A DNA stretch of 64,000 nt from Amyelois transitella (lineage: Eukaryota; Arthropoda; Insecta; Lepidoptera; Pyralidae), in contig NC_083517.1 in NCBI RefSeq assembly GCF_032362555.1, forward strand, positions 1,012,001-1,076,000, read 5' to 3'. The notes under the pieces are model-generated. The model was given only the letters and a program-made list of their open reading frames with translations. It did not search any database and had not been told where the DNA came from. Positions 55,895 to 64,000 of the stretch are shown here, one piece after another (positions within the stretch are counted from its first letter, which is position 1; each line of letters opens with the position of its first letter). Both the position numbers and the translations under genes were made by a program.

Positions 55895-58800
55895 ATGGAA
55901 AACGACCCGAATAACACTGTAAGTAGCTCCATTATTTATGGAAATCGTCGAAGGGTTCATAATCAAACATGTCGATAACTCAGACAGCGTGCTTTCTTGA
56001 AATTACCGCGAAAATTATCAATAAAGATGCCAGTCGATAAAAGAATAATAGGTTAAGCGGTAGGAGTCGAACTTGTACCTACTTCTTGAAACAGGAAAGC
56101 CATTATTAGTCTGATTCTATAACCTCTTGTCCACCGTTACGGGTTCTTTTTTCGTCTAGACCATGTAAAAATATGTTTTATTAATACGACAGGTATTGAA
56201 CGCGTAAGTAACGTACTTTTATATTATCTTAAAACATACATACATACATAAAATCACGCCTCTTTCCCGGAGTTTTTTTTTCTTTTTAAATATAATATGA
56301 GTTTTTTTTCCGAATTTTTCCTCTTTCTCTTTTTATCTTAAAACATGGATCATTGTAACATGATTCCAAACGTCCGAGATAAAAAAAAGGTACGTTAGGT
56401 GCGCGTTTAATACCTTTATAATTTACAAATAGTTTAACTCAAAGTGAAAGTTTAAAATCATGTTAATGTTTCATGAACCTTGCCATCCTTAAGGAATCTG
56501 TCAGAAGATAAATACTCTTCGATAATACCTATCTAGATCCTATAAATATTATTTATATAAAATTTATATTTGGTCCGAAATAAACCAAAAAAAATGCACG
56601 TTTGTCGGCCTCTGACACTGTATATACTTGAGATTTCTAACCAAAGACTAATTATATACTGAACAACAAATAATAACTAAGTACATAATTAAGCACATTA
56701 AGTCTGATTAGAAATTCCATCACGTCTATCAGTGATGACTAGTTTTATTAATCAAATAATACGATAGCCAGCATTTCCTTGTTTACAAAATCAACCACAT
56801 TAATGACATTGATGTAATCGGGTTAATGATTCGAGTCAGGTTTGACTCCTGTCTGACGTCCGTGAACCTATAAATAATGGAATCAAGTAGAATTTGCATT
56901 AGGTACTTAGGCAAAATATCTCCAGTCTGTTCCCGTTTCATTTTATGCAAATTCCATATTCTGTTTTATGTAAATAATTAATTTTGTAACCAAACCTAGC
57001 ATAGATATGGTTTTTGCATTATTCCATTTACACGTCGCCACCTACGCCTTCAGCAAAAAGATGAAGATAGAATTGAGATTCAAATGGTGGCAGGTTACAA
57101 GCTAATCTAAAGATCATTTAAAGATTGTTTAAATTTGAATACAAGCTAACACCTTATTGACCTCAAAAAACTTAAATCTAACTACATATATCTACTGTCG
57201 CTTCCAAAGCGCATGTGTAGAAGAAGCGGCGGAACAAACTACACTGCAGCATTTTCACCGGACGTTAATTTACTAATATAGATTTTTTAAACTAAATCGT
57301 GGACGATTATTATAATTAGTGGAGTGCAGATTAAATTAGAAGGCCTTCTATAATATCCACGGGAAATAATACAAAAGTTAGGCCTCATTATAGTATGTAT
57401 AAAAATAAAACTTGTTGCCATGCACATTGCACAAGGGGAGTCGCGTGCGCCGGCGCCGCATCTAAGATAAAACTTACGGATGTAGTTAGCATTGAGAATG
57501 CATCTCCTTAATATAAACATTTCTACGAAAACGTGACTGAATAAATATATAGATTAAACTAACCTATAAGATACTAATAGAAAGGTCTAGAACCTACCAA
57601 GGCGACGAGTTTGGATGAAAAGAATTATGAACATGAATATTAAACAAAAGGAGTATGTCTTATGCAAAGATCCTAATATGTGGTGTCTGCCTTTATCTAT
57701 CCCTATCCGAAAAAGAGGTACTTAGTTTTTACATAACATGAACGAACACGCCTGAACATTTTACCTGGCCTCTGGTCTCGGTGAAGACGCCAAAACCAGA
57801 TTATCTTACAAATGTCTGGGTTAGAAAAAGTGAATTCTTGCCGTGTGGTTCCCGGCACCGATACAAAAAAGAATAGGACCACTCCATCTCTTTCCCATAG
57901 ATATCGCAAAAGGCGACTACGGGATAGGCTTAAAAACTTGGGTTTCTTCTTTTAGGCGATGGGCTAGCAACCTGTCACTATTTGAATCTCAATTCCATCA
58001 TAAAGCCAAACAGATGAACGTGGCCTATCAGTCTTTTCAAGACTGTTGGCTCTGTCTACCTCACAAGGTAAGGTCTATATCAGACGTGATTATATGTATG
58101 TATGTATGACGGCCTCTGTGGCGCAGCGGTAGTGCGCTTGTCTGTGTCACCGGAGGTCCCGGGTTCGAATCCCGGCCAAGGCATGATGAGAAACGAACTA
58201 TCTCTGATTGGCCTGGGTCTTGGATGTTTATCTATACAAGTATTTATTATAAAATATAGTATCGTTGAGTTAGTATCTCGTAACACAAGTTTTGAACTTA
58301 CATCGAGGCTAACTCAATCTGTGTTATTTGTCCCGTATATATTTATTTTACATACATACATACATATGATCACGTCTATATCCCTTGGGGGGTAGACAGA
58401 GCCAACAGTCTTGAAAAGACTGAATGGCCACGTTCAGCTATTTGGCTTAATGATAAAACCGAGATTCAAATAGTGACAGGTTGCTAGCCCATCGCCTAAA
58501 AGAGGAATCCTAAGTTTATAAGCCTATCCCTTAGTCGCTTTTTACGACATCCATGGGAAAGAGATGGAGTGGTCCTATTCTTTTTTGTAATAGTGCCGGG
58601 AACCACACGGCACTATATATTTATATATTTGTTTATATATTTATTTTATTTATATTTATTTATTTATTTATGTATATGTGTGTGTTCTAGACGGCGGGTC
58701 GCGAGACGGGGCGGTGTATGTCGGTGGCCGCCATGCAGGCGCTCCACCGGCTGCGCGAGTGCCGGCTGCTGTGCGACGCCATCGTGCGGGCGGACGACGG

Positions 58801-61800
58801 CGCGGCCTTCCCGGTGCACCGCGCCATACTCTCCGCTTGCAGCCCGTACTTTCTGTGAGAAAGAGAATTTTTCACTTAAATATAAGGTGTATCGGGGCAT
58901 ACTCTCCGCTTGCAGCCCATACTTTCTGTGAGCTAACGGCTTAACTCTGTAAATAATTACTAAAAGATCGCTCTTGCCTATGCGGATCAGATGACGCGGC
59001 CTATAAGGTGTATCGGGGCATACTCTCCGCTTGCAGCCCATACTTTCTGTGAGCTAACGGCTTAACTCTGTAAATAATTACTAAAAGATCGCTCTTGCCT
59101 ATGCGGATCAGATGACGCGGCCTATAAGGTGTATCGGGGCATACTCTCCGCTTGCAGCCCATACTTTCTGTGAGCTAACGGCTTAACTCTGTAAAGAATT
59201 ACTAAAAGATCGCTCTTGCCTATGCGGATCAGATGACGCGGCCTATAAGGTGTATCGGGGCATACTCTCCGCTTGCAGACCATACTTTCTGTGAGCTAAC
59301 GGCCAAACTCTGTAAAGAATCATTTAAAGACCGCTCTTGTCTCTGCGGATCAGACCGGCCTACCAGGTGTATCGGGGCATCCTCTCCGCTTGCAGCCCGT
59401 ACTTTCTGTGAGCTAACGGCCAAACTCTGTAAAGAATCACTTAAAGATCGCTCTTGTATCTGCGGATCAGACCGGCCTACCAGGTGTATCGGGGCATCCT
59501 CTCCGCTTGCAGACCATACTTTCTGTGAGCTAACGGCCAAACTCTGTAAAGAATCACTTAAAGACCGCTCTTGTCTCTGCGGATCAGACCGGCCTACCAG
59601 GTGTATCGGGGCATCCTCTCCGCTTGCAGACCATACTTTCTGTGAGCTAACGGCCAAACTCTGTAAAGAATCACTTAAAGATCGCTCTTGTATCTGCGGA
59701 TCAGACCGGCCTACCAGGTGTATCGGGGCATCCTCTCCGCTTGCAGACCATACTTTCTGTGAGCTAACGGCCAAACTCTGTAAAGAATCACTTAAAGACC
59801 GCTCTTGTCTCTGCGGATCAGACCGGCCTACCAGGTGTATCGGGGCATCCTCTCCGCTTGCAGACCATACTTTCTGTGAGCTAACGGCCAAACTCTGTAA
59901 AGAATCACTTAAAGACCGCTCTTGTATCTGCGGATCAGACCGGCCTACCAGGTGTATCGGGGCATCCTCTCCGCTTGCAGACCATACTTTCTGTGAGCTA
60001 ACGGCCAAACTCTGTAAAGAATCACTTAAAGACCGCTCTTGTCTCTGCGGATCAGACCGGCCTACCAGGTGTATCGGGGCATCCTCTCCGCTTGCAGACC
60101 ATACTTTCTGTGAGCTAACGGCCAAACTCTGTAAAGAATCACTTAAAGACCGCTCTTGTATCTGCGGATCAGACCGGCCTACCAGGTGTATCGGGGCATC
60201 CTCTCCGCTTGCAGACCATACTTTCTGTGAGCTAACGGCCAAACTCTGTAAAGAATCACTTAAAGACCGCTCTTGTATCTGCGGATCAGACCGGCCTACC
60301 AGGTGTATCGGGGCATCCTCTCCGCTTGCAGACCATACTTTCTGTGAGCTAACGGCCAAACTCTGTAAAGAATCACTTAAAGACCGCTCTTGTATCTGCG
60401 GATCAGACCGGCCTACCAGGTGTATCGGGGCATCCTCTCCGCTTGCAGACCATACTTTCTGTGAGCTAACGGCCAAACTCTGTAAAGAATCACTTAAAGA
60501 CCGCTCTTGTCTCTGCGGATCAGACCGGCCTACCAGGTGTATCGGGGCATCCTCTCCGCTTGCAGACCATACTTTCTGTGAGCTAACGGCCAAACTCTGT
60601 AAAGAATCACTTAAAGACCGCTCTTGTCTCTGCGGATCAGACCGGCCTACCAGGTGTATCGGGGCATCCTCTCCGCTTGCAGACCATACTTTCTGTGAGC
60701 TAACGGCCAAACTCTGTAAAGAATCACTTAAAGACCGCTCTTGTCTCTGCGGATCAGACCGGCCTACCAGGTGTATCGGGGCATCCTCTCCGCTTGCAGA
60801 CCATACTTTCTGTGAGCTAACGGCCAAACTCTGTAAAGAATCACTTAAAGACCGCTCTTGTATCTGCGGATCAGACCGGCCTACCAGGTGTATCGGGGCA
60901 TCCTCTCCGCTTGCAGACCATACTTTCTGTGAGCTAACGGCCAAACTCTGTAAAGAATCACTTAAAGACCGCTCTTGTCTCTGCGGATCAGACCGGCCTA
61001 CCAGGTGTATCGGGGCATCCTCTCCGCTTGCAGACCATACTTTCTGTGAGCTAACGGCCAAACTCTGTAAAGAATCACTTAAAGACCGCTCTTGTATCTG
61101 CGGATCAGACCGGCCTACCAGGTGTATCGGGGCATCCTCTCCGCTTGCAGACCATACTTTCTGTGAGCTAACGGCCAAACTCTGTAAAGAATCACTTAAA
61201 GACCGCTCTTGTATCTGCGGATCAGACCGGCCTACCAGGTGTATCGGGGCATCCTCTCCGCTTGCAGACCATACTTTCTGTGAGCTAACGGCCAAACTCT
61301 GTAAAGAATCACTTAAAGAACGCTCTTGTCTCTGCGGATCAGACCGGCCTACCAGGTGTATCGGGGCATCCTCTCCGCTTGCAGACCATACTTTCTGTGA
61401 GCTAACGGCCAAACTCTGTAAAGAATCACTTAAAGACCGCTCTTGTATCTGCGGATCAGACCGGCCTACCAGGTGTATCGGGGCATCCTCTCCGCTTGCA
61501 GACCATACTTTCTGTGAGCTAACGGCCAAACTCTGTAAAGAATCACTTAAAGACCGCTCTTGTCTCTGCGGATCAGACCGGCCTACCAGGTGTATCGGGG
61601 CATCCTCTCCGCTTGCAGACCATACTTTCTGTGAGCTAACGGCCAAACTCTGTAAAGAATCACTTAAAGACCGCTCTTGTATCTGCGGATCAGACCGGCC
61701 TACCAGGTGTATCGGGGCATCCTCTCCGCTTGCAGACCATACTTTCTGTGAGCTAACGGCCAAACTCTGTAAAGAATCACTTAAAGACCGCTCTTGTATC

Positions 61801-64000
61801 TGCGGATCAGACCGGCCTACCAGGTGTATCGGGGCATCCTCTCCGCTTGCAGACCATACTTTCTGTGAGCTAACGGCCAAACTCTGTAAAGAATCACTTA
61901 AAGACCGCTCTTGTCTCTGCGGATCAGACCGGCCTACCAGGTGTATCGGGGCATCCTCTCCGCTTGCAGACCATACTTTCTGTGAGCTAACGGCCAAACT
62001 CTGTAAAGAATCACTTAAAGACCGCTCTTGTCTCTGCGGATCAGACCGGCCTACCAGGTGTATCGGGGCATCCTCTCCGCTTGCAGACCATACTTTCTGT
62101 GAGCTAACGGCCAAACTCTGTAAAGAATCACTTAAAGACCGCTCTTGTCTCTGCGGATCAGACCGGCCTACCAGGTGTATCGGGGCATCCTCTCCGCTTG
62201 CAGACCATACTTTCTGTGAGCTAACGGCCAAACTCTGTAAAGAATCACTTAAAGACCGCTCTTGTCTCTGCGGATCAGACCGGCCTACCAGGTGTATCGG
62301 GGCATCCTCTCCGCTTGCAGACCATACTTTCTGTGAGCTAACGGCTTAACTCTGTAAAGAATTTTTTACTTAAAGACCGTTCTTGTCTCTGCGGATCAGA
62401 CCGGTCTACCAGGTGTATTAGTGCATCATATTGCACAGGATCGCTTTTGACTACGCATTAAATGGTGCGGCCTTCCTGATGCATCGCGCCATCCTCTACG
62501 TTTTCAGATCTTACTTTCTGTGAACTTATATGTAACAAATTTCTGTAAATACTCTTCTTGTCGAAGCGGTATATTGTAAGAAGTCACTCTAATATCTGAG
62601 TATCTGATGGCTTAGCCTTTACAACAATTTTGAGTCAAATTACACACATACATACAGGGTAGACAGAGCCAACAGTCTTGAAAAGTATGACCACGTTCAG
62701 CTATTTGGCTTATTAATAGAATTCAAATAGAAACAGGTTGTTAGCCCATCGCCTAAAAGAAGAATCACAAGTTTATAAGCCTATCCCTTATTCGCCTTTT
62801 CAACAACTTTCATGGAAATGAGACATAGTGGTCTTATTCTTTTTTTTATTGGTGCCGGGAACCACACGGCACTTGAGTTAAATTGGTGTGATTCATCCCC
62901 TTTTATGTAAATCCAGGGCACTGTTTACAACAACTCTTCACCGGCGCGAGCAGAGCGACGTGGTGATATCGGGTGTGCGCTCCGAGATCCTGCAACTCCT
63001 GATCGAGTACGCTTACCTCCGGCGCATCGACGTCTCTGACTCCAACGTTCACGAGCTGCTGATGACCGCCGACTACCTGGCCTTCCTCGGAGTACTGCAA
63101 CTGTGCTGTGACCATCTCTACAACTCGCTGAATCCGAAAAACTGCTTAGGGATCATGATGTTTGCCAGGTAAATAAATGTTGGTCCTAATAATTTCCTGT
63201 TATCTCCTGTAATCTCTGTTTGGTTTCCTTCCACCCAAACGTTGATTGGAAGAGATTATATTAGCTATTAGTCCACCTTTGGGCTATCTCTGTCTGTTTT
63301 GTAGATACTGTTTTTAACGTTTTACTCTTATGGTGCAATAAAGAGTTTTATCTATCTATCTAGATTCAGGTAGGTCACTTCGGAGTTCTATTACTCATTG
63401 ACGTCCCAGACTTAAATGTCACGATCTTTTGAATTCTGCTGACTACTTAGTCTTCCTCGGAGTACTGCAACTATGCTGTGACCATCTCTAACAACTCGCT
63501 AAATCGGAAGAACTGCTTAGGGATCATGATGTTCTAAAGCGTGAAACTATATCTTCAAGTAATGAAGCCTCAAATCGAAATATACATCAACACCTGGTCG
63601 ATGTTTGCCTTCTAGCATTTGGAAACTGTGAATCTGTTTCGATAATCTCTACACTTGCTCAGTCTAAAGTCCTTTATAGATGATTAAATATAAAGTTTTA
63701 GAGGTCGGCTACTTACACGGACACCAAATTCACTTGCTAATTTATATGCGTTCCAATTTTTCCTACCCAGCTGAAAGCCAAATGTTGTGTATAATCCTAA
63801 TGCATCAACAGGCGCGTCTTCTGCTACAAGTTAGAGGCTGACTCTCGGCGTTATTTGCTGCGCTACTTCGTCACCGTGGCGACCCAAAGCGAGGAGTTCC
63901 TACACTTGCCTCTGGAGGAGCTGAACTCTATAATTCTGGAAGACGAGCTCAACGTGAAGAGTGAGGAGGTGGTGTGGGAGGCTGTGCTGCGCTGGGTCAA
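55895..64000 (+). CDS. klhl10: Kelch-like protein 10 (BTB-BACK), 5' part
   Basis: Adaptor that links substrates to the CUL3 ubiquitin ligase; KLHL10 acts in spermatogenesis in mammals and flies. Exons: 55895-55918 (MENDPNNT, inferred start), 58691-58854, 62917-63168 and 63812 onward, cut by the window end at 209 complete codons. All phases agree. BTB domain about residues 23-130: LCDAIVRADDGAAFPVHRAIL, SACSPYF, then IEYAYLRRIDVS and LLMTADYLAFLGVLQLCCDHL. BACK starts at NCLGIMMFARR and continues through LPLEELNSIILEDELNVKSE to EAVLRWVK. The Kelch repeats lie beyond the window. The first exon is short and could be wrong; a Met at 58718 is an alternative start. Intron 2 holds the satellite built from this gene's own exon. 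Confidence 0.85.
57160..57310 (-). mobile_element. LINE-C 3' UTR piece
   Basis: GCTTCCAAAGCGCATGTGTAG block and flanks, in KLHL10 intron 1. Confidence 0.8.
57595..57720 (+). mobile_element. LINE-F 3' end, decayed
   Basis: GATGAAAAGAATTATGAACATG and GTGTCTGCCTTTATC resemble the C-terminal frame; the tail is lost. Confidence 0.5.
57839..58108 (+). mobile_element. SINE-A copy
   Basis: Full-length with (TATG)n tail. Confidence 0.9.
58109..58345 (+). mobile_element. SINE-B, best copy
   Basis: Sits exactly at the end of the SINE-A tail. Head has A box TGTGGCGCAGCGGTAGTG and B box GGGTTCGAATCCC about 30 bases apart, as in a tRNA. Body runs from GGCATGATGAGAAACG to TTATTTGTCCCG. Confidence 0.93.
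58350..58612 (-). mobile_element. SINE-A copy
   Basis: Full-length; its 5' end is about 80 bases before the KLHL10 exon at 58691. Confidence 0.92.
58885..62380 (+). repeat. Satellite made from a KLHL10 exon end (3 x 121 bp, 26 x 117 bp)
   Basis: Tandem array starting 30 bases after the exon that ends at 58854. Every unit includes about 30 bases matching the exon end (CTCTCCGCTTGCAG, then CATACTTTCT) and the donor GTGAGC. The first three units are 121 bp, later ones 117 bp with a C/A variant at TTGT(C/A)TCTGCGG. Because 117 is divisible by 3, both strands stay open for about 1000 codons, which is an artefact. Confidence 0.97.
62440..62525 (+). pseudogene. Diverged longer copy of the KLHL10 exon end
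   Basis: GTGCGGCCTTCCTGATGCAT and CGCGCCATCCTCTACG repeat a longer stretch of the real exon (58800-58854) than the satellite units do, ending at TTTCTGTGAAC. Confidence 0.85.
62651..62872 (-). mobile_element. SINE-A copy
   Basis: Complete order with several deletions; ends CCACACGGCAC, 45 bases before the KLHL10 exon at 62917. Confidence 0.85.
63408..63536 (+). pseudogene. Partial copy of KLHL10 exon 3
   Basis: Repeats the last ~120 bases of the exon at 62917-63168 with a one-base insertion (CTCTAACAACTC) and loss of the donor, so it cannot be used in frame. Confidence 0.85.

Noticed and set aside
57843-58109. Short frames with residues like NLGFFF or DYMYVCM, found many times
   Set aside because: These are recurring translations of SINE-A and its tail, not genes.
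58109-58180. tRNA gene (also near 43281, 45234, 52889 and 24405)
   Set aside because: A and B boxes are present but the acceptor arms do not pair well, and the same extra body and tail follow in several copies, so these are SINE heads.
59229-62349. Two overlapping open frames of about 1000 codons, one on each strand
   Set aside because: Both result from a 117-bp tandem repeat without stop codons; the protein repeats exactly with the DNA unit and resembles no protein apart from the short exon piece.
58885-62380. CRISPR-like regular array
   Set aside because: The whole unit is repeated with no unique spacers, and the context is a eukaryotic gene.

Overview
This is a gene-bearing, very repeat-rich window from an insect nuclear genome, almost certainly a moth or butterfly. 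Genes have short exons and GT-AG introns, non-coding DNA is AT-rich, and the ethanolaminephosphotransferase ends in an ordinary TAA codon instead of a selenocysteine tail, which fits the known loss of selenoproteins in Lepidoptera. The retrotransposon types (tRNA-derived SINEs and LINEs with tetranucleotide or pentanucleotide tails) also fit. The species cannot be named from the sequence.

Layout. (1) 288-6332, plus: 3' part of the actin nucleator cappuccino (FH1, FH2 and basic tail), 5' end outside the window. (2) 8174-9844, minus: two-exon NEPRO-like nucleolar protein, convergent with cappuccino. (3) 10575-11102, plus: two-exon PC4/SUB1 transcription coactivator, divergent from NEPRO. (4) 15098-26669, minus: nine-exon ethanolaminephosphotransferase (EPT1/SELENOI orthologue), whole coding region assembled with consistent phases to 385 aa. 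(5) 29346-53637, plus: twenty-exon bifunctional alpha-aminoadipic semialdehyde synthase (LKR/SDH, AASS), assembled to 930 aa with a mitochondrial presequence. (6) 55895-64000, plus: 5' part of a KLHL10-type BTB-BACK-Kelch protein, running off the end. The genes belong to unrelated pathways (actin assembly, nucleolar RNA processing, transcription, phospholipid synthesis, lysine breakdown, CUL3 ubiquitin ligase adaptor); this is chromosomal neighbourhood, not an operon.

Introns and intergenic DNA are packed with retroelements. About forty copies or pieces of one roughly 250-bp element (called SINE-A here) are present. It ends in (TATG)n, and its 3' end resembles the end of a LINE also present here (LINE-F). 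Other families are a tRNA-derived SINE (SINE-B), a second SINE with a B box (SINE-D), a jockey/CR1-like LINE with a (TATTC)n tail (LINE-C), another LINE with a palindromic 3' UTR, RTE-like 3' ends, a TTAA-flanked DNA element and a TA-flanked 2.1-kb inverted-repeat element.

The most unusual theme is partial exon duplication. The last bases of a KLHL10 exon, with its splice donor, have been amplified into a 117-bp satellite of about 30 units. AASS exon 13 has an in-frame 45-codon tandem copy with splice sites. Fragments of AASS exons 18 and 19 and of KLHL10 exon 3 are also duplicated nearby. All coordinates were read by eye; exon borders are supported by phase continuity and family similarity, not by transcripts.
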